Assembly: GCA_023428755.1 (NCBI GenBank)
Contig: JAEYWX010000027.1
Span: 210,665 to 274,664, forward strand
Source: Bacteroidota bacterium
Lineage (GTDB): Bacteria > Bacteroidota > Bacteroidia > Chitinophagales > Chitinophagaceae
Direction of reading: 5' to 3'
DNA: 64,000 nucleotides
Shown one piece after another: positions 29,147 through 37,785 of the stretch. Numbering within the stretch: the first letter of the stretch is position 1; every line of letters starts with the position of its first letter. The translations under genes were made by a program, and so were the position numbers. The notes under the pieces are model-generated. The model made no database searches and was not told where the DNA came from. It was given only the letters and a program-made list of their open reading frames with translations.

Positions 29147-29869
29147 TTAACTATCTGCTTTACGAATAATTGCACCAATGTTTGTGCTTACTTCGCTGAT
29201 TCTGGCGTTACCTTTGTAATAAATACTGCCTCCACTGGATGAATACAGTTTTATTTCATCGTTTACTTTTACTTCCACTTTTGCACCACTGGTTGAACGA
29301 ATATCGGCTTTACCGGCTGCCAGCTCATATGCTTTCATTCGTGCACCGCTGTTGGCACTGATTTGAAATTCACCGGCTGATCCTGCAATGGAAGAACTTG
29401 AACCACTTTCCGTTTCCACCAATAATTTGTCCACTTCTACCGTGCCTTTGAATTGCGCACCTGAGCGCAAAAACAGGTTCAGGCTTTTTTCCTTAATGGC
29501 GCCTTCCACTTTTACATGACTGCCTGCGGTTGCAGTGAGCTTCTGAAGGGTTTTGAATGATACATATACTTTTAATTTTTTGCCGGTACTTGTCCAGTCG
29601 GAGAAGGATTCACGATCATAATAAATCTTCAGCAACCCATCTTCCACTTCCGTTTTTAACCGGTTGCGGTACTCTTCACGGGAGGCGCTGGCCACCACGC
29701 TTTCTTCGGTTGACTGTGATAAATAAAGGTCAATCCCATCTCCTACTCTGACAGAATGAAAAGGTTCAATGGTTCTTTTTTCGGCGTTGGGGTCTTCAAT
29801 TTTAGTTTCCTGTGCGGTTGCAAACAGGGCGAATGATAAGGTAAACAGGGTGAAAATCCATTTCTTCAT
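29147..29869 (-). CDS. Head-GIN (DUF2807) domain secreted protein, degenerate paralogue
   Basis: A 240-residue protein with a signal peptide (FATAQ). It shares the opening with its neighbour (IEPFHSVRVGDGIDLYL against VSSFHGIKVSNAFDVII) and the same length, but its beta-helix turns are varied (RSGAQFK, ESGSSSSI, NSGARMK, TSGAKVE). The two genes look like an old tandem duplication and form one transcription unit. Confidence 0.88.
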   Translation of the reverse strand: MKKWIFTLFTLSFALFATAQETKIEDPNAEKRTIEPFHSVRVGDGIDLYLSQSTEESVVASASREEYRNRLKTEVEDGLLKIYYDRESFSDWTSTGKKLKVYVSFKTLQKLTATAGSHVKVEGAIKEKSLNLFLRSGAQFKGTVEVDKLLVETESGSSSSIAGSAGEFQISANSGARMKAYELAAGKADIRSTSGAKVEVKVNDEIKLYSSSGGSIYYKGNARISEVSTNIGAIIRKADS

Positions 29870-29931
29870 AATTGCTGTTTTGTGTGATACGATACTTGAA
29901 AGGAAAATGTTACAGCAAACCTGAAAGATTT

Positions 29932-29939
29932 TATCTTTG
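29932..29939 (+). promoter_or_regulatory. Probable -7 box of the thiamine-responsive receptor transcript
   Basis: TATCTTTG matches TAnnTTTG and lies 37 bp before the TPP riboswitch. Just after it an inverted repeat GTCAAAA...TTTTGAC (29944-29970, enclosing GGC/GCC) forms a further hairpin at the 5' end of the leader. Confidence 0.55.
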
Positions 29940-29975
29940 CCCCGTCAAAAAGCGGCGAAGCCGGTTTTGACACAG

Positions 29976-30077
29976 ATTCCCCGGGGTGCTTCCTGCCTGT
30001 ACATGGGCCCGGTACAGGCAGCAGAGGCTGAGATCAAACCCGTAGAACCTGATCAGGGTAATGCCTGCGCAGGGAAG
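29976..30077 (+). promoter_or_regulatory. TPP riboswitch (THI element)
   Basis: All conserved blocks are visible in order: GGGGTGC, a long variable P3 hairpin (CCTGCCTGTAC pairing with GTACAGGCAG), GCTGAGA, ACCC, GAACCTGATCAGGGTAAT and GCGCAGGGAA. P1 pairs TTCCC with GGGAA. It ends about 70 nt before the receptor start, so it probably controls translation or termination of that gene by thiamine pyrophosphate. Confidence 0.96.
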
Positions 30078-30148
30078 GAGGTTCCTTTCTATATTTCCTC
30101 TTTTCGTTTCGCAGCATTTCCGACTCAATTTTTAACTGTAAAAAGTAA

Positions 30149-32581
30149 ATGATGACGAAAAAATTGATGCTGGGAATGTTGATGATTGTATCACAACAGC
30201 TTTCAGTGGCTCAGTACAAACTGAGTGGCAGAGTAACCGAAAAAAACAACAGCAGCGCAGCCATTGCCGGTGCTACTGTTGAAATTCCAGGCAATGGTTT
30301 TACACAAACCAACAACGAAGGACGCTTCTCCATTTCGCTGCGGCAAAAAGGCGATTATGTGGTGAAGATCAGTACCGTTGCTTTTAAAGTGTTTGAACAG
30401 GTAGTGAACATTTCGGAAAAAGAAACCATAGTAAATGCTGAATTGCAGTTACAACCGCTGTTTCTGAAACCGGTGGAAGTAAGTGCCATCCGTGCCGGCG
30501 ACCGGATGCCGTTTGCCAAAACCAATCTCAACAAAAAAGAAATTGAGAAAATGAACATCGGGCAGGACCTTCCGTTCATTCTCAATCAAACTCCATCCGT
30601 AGTTGTCAACTCCGATGCCGGAAATGGAGTTGGTTACACCGGTATCCGCATCCGGGGAACAGATGCAACACGCATCAACATGACGTTGAATGGCATTCCT
30701 TACAATGATGCTGAAAGCCAGGGCTTGTTTTTTGTGAACCTTCCTGATTTTTCTTCATCCGTTAATTCAATTCAAATACAGCGTGGTGTTGGTACTTCAT
30801 CGAACGGAGCCGGTGCATTTGGTGCTACGCTCAACCTCAGCACCAATGAGTTCAATGAACAGCCGTATGCCGAAATCAACAATGGATTTGGAAGCTTCAA
30901 CACATTTCGTCAAACAATTAAAGTTGGTTCCGGATTAATTGGCAAGCATGTAACGTTTGATGCAAGATTATCATTCATCAACAGCAAAGGTTTTATCGAA
31001 AGGGGCGCATCCGATCTTGGCTCAGCGTATTTCTCAGCTGCTTATCTCAACAACAAAACATCGATCCGCTTCAATGCCATTACCGGTACTGAAAAAACAT
31101 ACCAGGCATGGAATGGAATTCCGGAAGCAAAACTGAAACGGGATGATGCAAAACTGCTGGAGCATTATTACAACAATCTCGGTGTAACTTATTTTACGGC
31201 TGCCGATTCTGTCAACTTGTTCCGCAATGATAATAACCGCAGTTACAATTATTTTTTATACGATAACCAGACAGATAATTATCAGCAGGATCATTATCAA
31301 CTGTTCTTTAACCAGGAGTTGAACAGCAACTGGAGTATGAACACGGCTTTCTTTTTAACCCGTGGCCGTGGTTATTACGAAGAATACAAAGTACAGGAAT
31401 CGCTGGATGATTACGGTCTTGCACCCGTTACATCAGATCTTGTACGTCAACTCTGGTTAGACAACTGGTTTTACGGAACAACATTTTCAGCACAATACAA
31501 ACGCAATGCAGATCAACTGACCATTGGCGGTGCATTTACCCGCTACGATGGATTGCATTACGGAAAAGTGATCTGGAGTGAAGCATCTGTTCCAAAAGAT
31601 TATCGTTGGTATGATCTCGATGCATTCAAAAACGATTTCAATATTTATACAAAGTACCAACGCAGATTTGCTGTACGCTGGGAAGCGTTTGCTGATCTCC
31701 AATACCGTTATGTAAAACACAGCATCAACGGCTTCCGCAAAAATCCGTTACTGCAGTCGGGCAATGATTTCAGCTTTGTAAATCCAAAGATTGGTATTTC
31801 CTATGCCGATAGTAAAGGTTGGCTGGGATTTGCATCGTTCAGTATTGGAAACAGGGAACCCAACCGGGATGATTTTGAAGCAGGTGTTAACCAGCAACCA
31901 AAACATGAAACCTTGTATGATCTTGAATTGAATATTGAACATCGCCAACCGAATTTCAGCATCAGTGCTACGGGTTATTATATGTATTACAATAATCAAC
32001 TGGTGCTTACGGGCAAAGTAAATGATGTGGGCGCTTACAACCGGATCAATATTCCAAAAAGCTATCGGGCAGGTGTAGAACTGCAGGCTACTGTAAAACC
32101 TGCTGCCTGGTTCAACGCTGCAGCCAATCTAACGCTGAGCGATAACCGCATTCTTAACTTTACAGAGTTTGTAGATGATTATGATAATGGCGGACAAAAA
32201 GAAACATTCTTCAAAAACGCTCCTCTCTCCTTTTCGCCTGCTGCCATTGCAGGCGCTACCTTGAATTTCATTCCTGTAAAAAACGGAGAGATCAGTTTAC
32301 TGAACAAATATGTATCACGTCAGTATCTTGACAATACAGGTAACGAAGCAAGAAGCATTGATCCGTTTTTTGTAACCGACCTGCGTTTGAATTATGCCTT
32401 CCGTTTTAAAAAGCTGAAAGAGCTGAATCTTACATTCCAGTTGAATAATGTGCTGAACAAACTGTATGAAACCAATGGTTATACATATAGCTATATTTAT
32501 GGAGCGCAAACAGTTACTGAAAACTTTTATTACCCAATGGCCGGCCGAAACTTTATGGCCGGGATCAATTTGAAATTCTGA
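30149..32581 (+). CDS. TonB-dependent receptor under TPP control (probable thiamine/precursor uptake)
   Basis: An 810-residue outer-membrane receptor. Signal peptide to about residue 21, CarboxypepD_reg-like domain at about 25-105, plug with NTPSVVVN-like segment and GVGYTGIRIRGTDATRIN, then the barrel ending in the aromatic C-terminus GINLKF. The TPP riboswitch immediately upstream indicates import of thiamine or a thiamine precursor. No thi biosynthesis or inner-membrane transporter gene lies next to it, so it is a lone outer-membrane component here. Confidence 0.92.
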   Translation: MMTKKLMLGMLMIVSQQLSVAQYKLSGRVTEKNNSSAAIAGATVEIPGNGFTQTNNEGRFSISLRQKGDYVVKISTVAFKVFEQVVNISEKETIVNAELQLQPLFLKPVEVSAIRAGDRMPFAKTNLNKKEIEKMNIGQDLPFILNQTPSVVVNSDAGNGVGYTGIRIRGTDATRINMTLNGIPYNDAESQGLFFVNLPDFSSSVNSIQIQRGVGTSSNGAGAFGATLNLSTNEFNEQPYAEINNGFGSFNTFRQTIKVGSGLIGKHVTFDARLSFINSKGFIERGASDLGSAYFSAAYLNNKTSIRFNAITGTEKTYQAWNGIPEAKLKRDDAKLLEHYYNNLGVTYFTAADSVNLFRNDNNRSYNYFLYDNQTDNYQQDHYQLFFNQELNSNWSMNTAFFLTRGRGYYEEYKVQESLDDYGLAPVTSDLVRQLWLDNWFYGTTFSAQYKRNADQLTIGGAFTRYDGLHYGKVIWSEASVPKDYRWYDLDAFKNDFNIYTKYQRRFAVRWEAFADLQYRYVKHSINGFRKNPLLQSGNDFSFVNPKIGISYADSKGWLGFASFSIGNREPNRDDFEAGVNQQPKHETLYDLELNIEHRQPNFSISATGYYMYYNNQLVLTGKVNDVGAYNRINIPKSYRAGVELQATVKPAAWFNAAANLTLSDNRILNFTEFVDDYDNGGQKETFFKNAPLSFSPAAIAGATLNFIPVKNGEISLLNKYVSRQYLDNTGNEARSIDPFFVTDLRLNYAFRFKKLKELNLTFQLNNVLNKLYETNGYTYSYIYGAQTVTENFYYPMAGRNFMAGINLKF

Positions 32582-32588
32582 TTTAATG

Positions 32589-32638
32589 ACCTATAAGGTT
32601 TGCAGCGCAGCAATCCCAGCTCGGCAAACCTTATAGGT
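32589..32638. repeat. Long perfect inverted repeat after the receptor gene
   Basis: Two 15-bp perfectly complementary arms (ACCTATAAGGTTTGC at 32589-32603 and its complement at 32624-32638) enclose 20 nt. Similar ACCTATAAGGTTT hairpins are common between Bacteroidota genes. Only a short T run (32638-32641) follows, so it may act as a 3' stabiliser or be a REP-like element. Confidence 0.65.
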
Positions 32639-32646
32639 TTTACCTT

Positions 32647-32684
32647 AAAAAGAGAAGGCGCTTGTTCAAGCGCCTTCTCTTTTT
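32647..32684. terminator. Bidirectional Rho-independent terminator
   Basis: A 17-bp perfect stem (32647-32663 with 32668-32684) with loop GTTC; the A-run on one side and T-run on the other let it stop both the plus-strand receptor transcript and the minus-strand rhodanese operon. Confidence 0.88.
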
Positions 32685-32710
32685 GTATTTCTATTCTCTA
32701 TTGCAGCAAA

Positions 32711-33019
32711 TTACACATTGTACTTTTCTCTCCAGTTCAACATTCCACCGGTTAAATTAACCACATTGGTGAAGCCCATTGTTTCTGCAAACATGCAGGC
32801 TTGTCCGCTGCGGTTACCGCTGCGGCAATAAAAGATCACCTCTTGCTCCTTTAAGTTTTCTAACTCATCTACATCCATTGATAAAATACGACCGAGTGGA
32901 TATAAGGTACCGCCGATATTAAACTCTTCATGTTCATGTGGTTCACGTACATCCACAATATTTAATTCTTCACCGGCGTCAATTCTTGCTTTTAATTCTT
33001 CAGCAGTTATGGTTTTCAT
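32711..33019 (-). CDS. Rhodanese-like domain protein
   Basis: A 102-residue single-domain rhodanese. The active-site loop is FYCRSGNRSGQA with Cys at residue 65. Such small proteins carry sulfur as a persulfide; substrate unknown. It is the last gene of the minus-strand ddl-PASTA-rhodanese set (35 bp gap). Confidence 0.92.
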   Translation of the reverse strand: MKTITAEELKARIDAGEELNIVDVREPHEHEEFNIGGTLYPLGRILSMDVDELENLKEQEVIFYCRSGNRSGQACMFAETMGFTNVVNLTGGMLNWREKYNV

Positions 33020-33054
33020 CGCTTTATTTTTTTGTTAGTTGAACGATATGTTTT

Positions 33055-33888
33055 TTAATACTCATTTTTCACCGGTTCCTGCATTACTGCTTTTGGCCGC
33101 TGGATACTATCGACCTTAGAACGATCCATGCTGATCCATAGATCCACCAACTGTCCGCCCCGAATTCGAATAGGTCTTCCTTCATCATCCCGAACGGGCG
33201 GGCTTTGCCTGATCACAAAAGCGGCAGAACTATCGGCCACTTCTCCATCAACTACTACTGCACCCAGCAACAGGTCGTTGCTTTCCAGTAACACTTTTGC
33301 TTCAGCAAATGTAAGTCCCAGCAGCATGGGCACCGGCAATTCAGTTTGTTTTACGCCACCTCCCAATACCAGGCTGATGCGGCTGCCCATTGGAATTTTT
33401 GTACCCGGGCTTACCATTTGTCCATTGTATGTTTGTTCCAATACAGAACCTACTGCAAAATCTGGACGGGTTGTGGTATCACCAAGCTTTAAACCCAATG
33501 TTGTTAACTGCAATAAAACGCTACGGTAAGTTTGCCCCACAAAGTTGGGCACACTTACCAACGGTGGCTCAGCACGGTTGATGGTTAAATAAACCGTGCG
33601 ATTAATTTTTACCAGCTCATTGGGCAAAGGCGATTGTTTTACCACCGACAAACGAGGCAATGTATCGTAGTAAACACTATCCTGCACTTCCACCTGAAAA
33701 CCTTGCGCCTCTAATATTTTTTTTGCTTCTTCTACCTGTTTCCCTTTTATCTCAGGTACTTTAATGTACTTACCATGTTGAGTGATCCGGTCGAGCAGTT
33801 GAAAGAAAATAAACAACGCTGCCAGCCCCAGCAAAATGGCTGCAAGCAGGTTTACAAAAAAAGAACGGTTGGTAATAAATTGAAACAC
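33055..33888 (-). CDS. PASTA domain membrane protein
   Basis: A 277-residue protein with a single N-terminal transmembrane helix (about 12-31) and three PASTA repeats (VPEIKGKQVEEAKKILEAQG, VPNFVGQTYRSVLLQLTTLG, VPMLLGLTFAEAKVLLESND) outside the membrane. PASTA domains bind peptidoglycan stem peptides. There is no kinase or transpeptidase domain. Its place 21 bp after D-Ala-D-Ala ligase supports a cell-wall role. Confidence 0.92.
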   Translation of the reverse strand: MFQFITNRSFFVNLLAAILLGLAALFIFFQLLDRITQHGKYIKVPEIKGKQVEEAKKILEAQGFQVEVQDSVYYDTLPRLSVVKQSPLPNELVKINRTVYLTINRAEPPLVSVPNFVGQTYRSVLLQLTTLGLKLGDTTTRPDFAVGSVLEQTYNGQMVSPGTKIPMGSRISLVLGGGVKQTELPVPMLLGLTFAEAKVLLESNDLLLGAVVVDGEVADSSAAFVIRQSPPVRDDEGRPIRIRGGQLVDLWISMDRSKVDSIQRPKAVMQEPVKNEY

Positions 33889-33909
33889 GGGTATTGAATT
33901 TAGTGATAA

Positions 33910-34914
33910 CTATCGTGATGAATGAGTGGCCATTGCCTCTTCAATCAATGCTGCATAAAAATCTTCCAGCTTCCACCCCATTGCCCTCACCTGCTGTGGC
34001 ACAATGCTGGCATCGCTTTGGCCAGGCACAGTATTGATCTCCAGCATAAACGGCTCATTCCGTTCTTCATTATAAATAAAATCAATTCGAATAACACCAC
34101 TGCAGTTAAAAACAGCATACACTTTTTTTGCTGTTTCGCTTACTTTTCGAAACATTTCTTCACTGGCTTCTGCCGGTGTAATCTCGGTACTTTTTCCCTG
34201 GTACTTGGCAACAAAATCAAAAAACTCCATGTCGGCATCTGCTTTTACCTCCGTCATAGGCATTGTTACGATCTCTCCTTTGTGTTTGAACACCCCAATG
34301 GTAAACTCACGGCCCGTGATCATTTCTTCTACCAATACCTGGTCGTCTTCGTTGAATGCTTTTTCAATTGCTGCGGCCAAATGTTCCCGCTTGCTTACCT
34401 TACTCATACCAATACTGCTGCCGCCATTGTTTGGCTTTACAAACACTGGCAATCTCAGATCGATCGATGATGCATCGATGGGTTGCTGTTTGAACAGGTG
34501 TACACTTTTTGCCACATGAATTCCTGCAAACGCAGCAACGGCAACGGTGTATCGTTTATTGAAAGTAATGGCCGATGTAGCAGCACTGCAGGATGTATAA
34601 GGCAAACCCAATACATCAAAGTAGCCCTGTAATCGTCCGTCTTCGCCCGGTGTACCATGCATTCCAATGAACACACAGTCGAATGAAATTTTTTCGCCGT
34701 TGATGTTGATCGTAAAGTCATTTTTGTCAACAACAGCTTCGTGCTTACCGTTGTTACTGTAAAACCATCCATCGCCGGTAATATCAATTACGTAAACGTT
34801 GAATTTCGATTTGTCGAGATGGTTGTAAATGGTAGTAGCACTTTTGTAAGAGATCACTGACTCGCCACTATACCCACCTGTTACAAGGGCTATGTTCATT
34901 GGTTGATTCATCAA
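33910..34914 (-). CDS. ddl: D-alanine--D-alanine ligase
   Basis: A 334-residue ATP-grasp enzyme joining two D-alanines for peptidoglycan. Motifs are VTGGYSGESVISYKSA near the N-terminus, GMHGTPGEDGRLQGYFD, PVFVKPNNGGSSIGMSK and the metal-binding FMLEINTVPGQSDASIVPQQ. Alternative starts a few residues downstream (MNIALV) are possible. It begins the ddl-PASTA-rhodanese set. Confidence 0.96.
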   Translation of the reverse strand: MMNQPMNIALVTGGYSGESVISYKSATTIYNHLDKSKFNVYVIDITGDGWFYSNNGKHEAVVDKNDFTININGEKISFDCVFIGMHGTPGEDGRLQGYFDVLGLPYTSCSAATSAITFNKRYTVAVAAFAGIHVAKSVHLFKQQPIDASSIDLRLPVFVKPNNGGSSIGMSKVSKREHLAAAIEKAFNEDDQVLVEEMITGREFTIGVFKHKGEIVTMPMTEVKADADMEFFDFVAKYQGKSTEITPAEASEEMFRKVSETAKKVYAVFNCSGVIRIDFIYNEERNEPFMLEINTVPGQSDASIVPQQVRAMGWKLEDFYAALIEEAMATHSSR

Positions 34915-35012
34915 CTGGATGGTTTTATTTCGCTATCAACTTTTAGAGAATCAGTAGTCTGTTTGCTACTGAATGCCTCATTCTTCAAGAATCCTGCCAG
35001 CTTCTATTCCTG

Positions 35013-35501
35013 TTACATGGATTCGGCATCCATGCTGATGCCCTGATTGCCGGTATCTACCACAAATTTCCAGGAACCGTCATTTTGCTTACGCCACACG
35101 TTGAGATAAGTACCCTGCAAAACGGTATCGGCTGTAGCTACTTTGTAAACGCCATAGGTAAATCCCATATCGCCGGATGATGCAATATCGGCGCCTTTTG
35201 GTTCCCACGTCATTGTAAAAGAAGTATCTTCCTGTGCATTGAGGAAGCGTATCACATCACCTTCAATAATTGGCAGAAAGCCCGGACGCAACAGCACGGC
35301 ATCGTCAGCAATGTATTCGAGGAAAGCTTTTTTCATTCCGTTCTTTTCGCTGGCGGCTGAAAAGGCTTTATCGGTCTCAACCATTTCCTGTAACTGCTGT
35401 TCGGTTTCAACAGTTGCTTCCGGCTCAGCGGGCTTTTTCAACACCAGATTACAGGATGCAGCCAAACTCATTCCTAACAAAAGGATCAGAAAATTCTTCA
35501 T
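35013..35501 (-). CDS. DUF4440/SnoaL-like (NTF2 fold) lipoprotein
   Basis: A 162-residue protein with a lipobox (MSLAASC). The NTF2-like fold is suggested by DKAFSAASEKNGMKKAFLEYIADDAVLLRPG and the C-terminal YLNVWRKQNDGSWKFVVDTG, the DUF4440 signature. No catalytic function can be assigned. It stands alone between ddl and the ferredoxin gene. Confidence 0.82.
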   Translation of the reverse strand: MKNFLILLLGMSLAASCNLVLKKPAEPEATVETEQQLQEMVETDKAFSAASEKNGMKKAFLEYIADDAVLLRPGFLPIIEGDVIRFLNAQEDTSFTMTWEPKGADIASSGDMGFTYGVYKVATADTVLQGTYLNVWRKQNDGSWKFVVDTGNQGISMDAESM

Positions 35502-35515
35502 GCGTGCAAGATATA

Positions 35516-35555
35516 AAAAGCAAGGTGAAGGTTTTCAAGCCTTCACCTTTTTTTA
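35516..35555. terminator. Terminator after the ferredoxin gene
   Basis: A 10-bp stem (35522-35531 with 35540-35549) with an A-rich left flank and a T-rich right flank, so it can act in either direction; on the minus strand it ends the ferredoxin transcript. Confidence 0.7.
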
Positions 35556-35620
35556 ACGGGAAATATCACCCGCTGTATTCCGGAATCGTTCTTACGGGAA
35601 CTCATCCATCTGAGAGAAAC

Positions 35621-35968
35621 TTAAATATGCAGTCGGTCTTTACGTGCCAACAGTTCTTCAACTGTTTCGGCATACATTTCGTCCGGTACGCAGCAATCTA
35701 CCGGGCATACAGATGCACATTGTGGCTCTTCATGAAAACCCTGGCATTCGGTGCACTTGTTAGGGGTAATGTAATACGTATCCATACTTACCGGCGCATT
35801 TTTGGCAGCTGCATCTACAACTGTTCCGTCGATCAATGTGTACGAGCCTTTTACTGTTGTGCCATCGGCGATCGCCCATTCTACTCCGCCTTCGTAAATT
35901 GCATTGTTTGGACATTCAGGTTCGCATGCCCCGCAATTGATACATTCTTCTGTAATTTTTATTGCCAT
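35621..35968 (-). CDS. 2[4Fe-4S] ferredoxin
   Basis: A 115-residue ferredoxin. Cluster motifs are CINCGACEPECP near the N-terminus and CTECQGFHEEPQCASVCPVDC with an inserted loop, the Allochromatium-type arrangement. It transfers electrons at low potential. It is divergently transcribed from the acyl-CoA reductase gene, and the two -7 boxes face each other within 21 bp, suggesting linked control. Confidence 0.93.
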   Translation of the reverse strand: MAIKITEECINCGACEPECPNNAIYEGGVEWAIADGTTVKGSYTLIDGTVVDAAAKNAPVSMDTYYITPNKCTECQGFHEEPQCASVCPVDCCVPDEMYAETVEELLARKDRLHI

Positions 35969-36000
35969 AGAGTTTGAAATTTTTTAGGGTTAGTTTGATT

Positions 36001-36021
36001 TACTTTTGCGTTTCAAATGTA
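36001..36021. promoter_or_regulatory. Face-to-face divergent -7 boxes (ferredoxin and acyl-CoA reductase)
   Basis: TACTTTTG on the plus strand (36001-36008) points to the acyl-CoA reductase start at 36036. TACATTTG on the minus strand (36021-36014) points to the ferredoxin start at 35968. Both match TAnnTTTG and lie 5 bp apart, so polymerase binding at one should exclude the other. Confidence 0.6.
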
Positions 36022-36035
36022 AACTAAACAGTTGA

Positions 36036-37031
36036 ATGAATTTACAACAAAGACAGGAAATTTTACAGCAACTTGCCCAATATATTTCTGCACAACCAAC
36101 CGAATGGGAAATTGCCTGCACCAGGGCTGAACAACAGAACCATTGGTTTACCCGTGCGTTTGTAACCTTGGCTGCTACTTCTATCGTGGAACATTTTCTG
36201 CAAAAAGAAGCGTTGGAAAAATGGATTGCCCATTATAAACTGGATGATAACATTCAACCAAAAACGGTTGGCATTGTAATGGCGGGAAACATTCCACTCG
36301 TTGGGTTTCACGATTTTCTATGTGTGTTTGTAAGCGGACATAAACAGGTTTGTAAACTTTCATCGAAAGATGAAATACTATTAAAACATCTTGTTGATAA
36401 AATGACGGAATGGAACCCTGCCATGGCCGATCATGTGCAGTTTGCCTCCTCACTCAAAGATTGCGATGCGTATATTGCTACAGGCAGCGACAATAGTTCC
36501 CGCTATTTTGAATATTATTTTGGACGATACCCCTCTGTGATCCGGAAAAACCGTACCTCGGTAGCCATTCTTACCGGTAACGAAACCGAAACCGAACTTT
36601 CGTTACTGGCCGACGATATTATGCTCTACTTTGGCCTGGGTTGCCGTAATGTTACCAAACTGTATGTGCCGCAGCAATATGACTTTGTTCCATTGCTGAA
36701 TGCATTGCGTAAGTACAGTTGGATGTTTGAACATCATAAATACCGCAACAACTACGATTACCAATTGGCCGTGTACCTCATGAATAATATTTATTACATG
36801 ACCAATGATTGTATTGTACTGATCGAAAATGAAAACATTTTTTCACCTATTGGCAGCCTCCATTACAGTTACTATCAACAGACTGATGAAGTAATGAACG
36901 CATTGGCAACAAATGAAAAGGTGCAGGTAATTGTTGGTGTTGGCGGTTTTGCATTTGGCCAGGCACAACAACCCTCTTTAATGGATTATGCTGATTGCGT
37001 GGATGTGATGCAGTTTTTGTTGAGTTTATAA
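36036..37031 (+). CDS. LuxC-like acyl-CoA reductase
   Basis: A 331-residue protein of the acyl-CoA/aldehyde dehydrogenase fold, the shorter Bacteroidota form. VGIVMAGNIPLVGFHDFLCVF, ATGSDNSSRYFEYYFG, RKNRTSVAILTG and FGLGCRNVTKLYVP (probable catalytic Cys in LGCRN) match the LuxC-type reductases. It should reduce an acyl-CoA or acyl thioester to an aldehyde with NAD(P)H. No lux-type partner lies nearby; its only linked gene is the divergent ferredoxin. Confidence 0.88.
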   Translation: MNLQQRQEILQQLAQYISAQPTEWEIACTRAEQQNHWFTRAFVTLAATSIVEHFLQKEALEKWIAHYKLDDNIQPKTVGIVMAGNIPLVGFHDFLCVFVSGHKQVCKLSSKDEILLKHLVDKMTEWNPAMADHVQFASSLKDCDAYIATGSDNSSRYFEYYFGRYPSVIRKNRTSVAILTGNETETELSLLADDIMLYFGLGCRNVTKLYVPQQYDFVPLLNALRKYSWMFEHHKYRNNYDYQLAVYLMNNIYYMTNDCIVLIENENIFSPIGSLHYSYYQQTDEVMNALATNEKVQVIVGVGGFAFGQAQQPSLMDYADCVDVMQFLLSL

Positions 37032-37060
37032 TACTTAAACCGTGACTGGTATTACACCCC

Positions 37061-37088
37061 CCCATTAACAAATGGGTGTTTTTATTTT
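37061..37088 (+). terminator. Terminator of the acyl-CoA reductase gene
   Basis: Stem CCCATT (37061-37066) with AATGGG (37071-37076), loop AACA, followed by TGTTTTTATTTT. Confidence 0.75.
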
Positions 37089-37254
37089 GATCGATATGTT
37101 TTTTACTCACTCAAACAGATTTCATTTTTTATTCCTGAAATATTTGCTTAAATTACTAATAGAAACGGTTTCATACAGCACTTGTGCAACTGCAGATGAG
37201 GATTGATCTCGATTGAGACAGGCCATTCTTCTTCACTCAATAAAAACTTCTGTT

Positions 37255-37662
37255 ATGAAACAGTACCACATCGTTGCAAGGATAGCAATTTATCTGCTAT
37301 CGATTGTTTTGATCGCTTTTGGAATATTCCATTTTAAAAATCCGTACGACCTCCTTGTATATGTTCCGGACTTTTTGCCTGGCGGTATTCTATGGGTTTA
37401 CATTGTTGGCGGAGCATTTATTCTTTCGGGTATTTCATTTCTTTTCAACAAGTTTGTAAAACTTACCGGGTATTTACTGGCAGTAATGTTGGTGATTTTG
37501 ATCCTTACGGTTCATGTGCCCAATTCGATCAACGCTGGCGCAAAAGAAATGCGGCAGTTTGCATGGATGAATGTATTGAAAGATACCGCCATTGTAGGGT
37601 TTGCCCTGTTGATCGCATCCGGCGCCCATCACCAAAAACTACACCTTGAAGAGAGTGATTGA
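37255..37662 (+). CDS. DoxX-like membrane protein
   Basis: Start taken at the Met of MKQYHIVARIAIYLL, which begins directly before the first hydrophobic helix (135 residues); an upstream in-frame start at 37213 adds a non-conserved stretch. Four hydrophobic segments and FGIFHFKNPYDLLVYVPDF are as in DoxX-like proteins of the DoxX/DUF4267-type group. Function unknown. Confidence 0.82.
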   Translation: MKQYHIVARIAIYLLSIVLIAFGIFHFKNPYDLLVYVPDFLPGGILWVYIVGGAFILSGISFLFNKFVKLTGYLLAVMLVILILTVHVPNSINAGAKEMRQFAWMNVLKDTAIVGFALLIASGAHHQKLHLEESD

Positions 37663-37699
37663 TCATTTGACCTTTCACTTCGTGCCATTCTGTTGATAC

Positions 37700-37740
37700 A
37701 GCTTTCGTTTCGGATGAAAAACTGAAACGAAAGCTTTTAT
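37700..37740 (+). terminator. Terminator of the DoxX-like gene
   Basis: A 12-bp perfect stem (37700-37711 with 37724-37735) and a 12-nt loop, followed by TTTTAT. Confidence 0.75.
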
Positions 37741-37785
37741 CTATTCTTTGTAAGGCAGATTAATTCAAGGCAATTTATCAGTACT

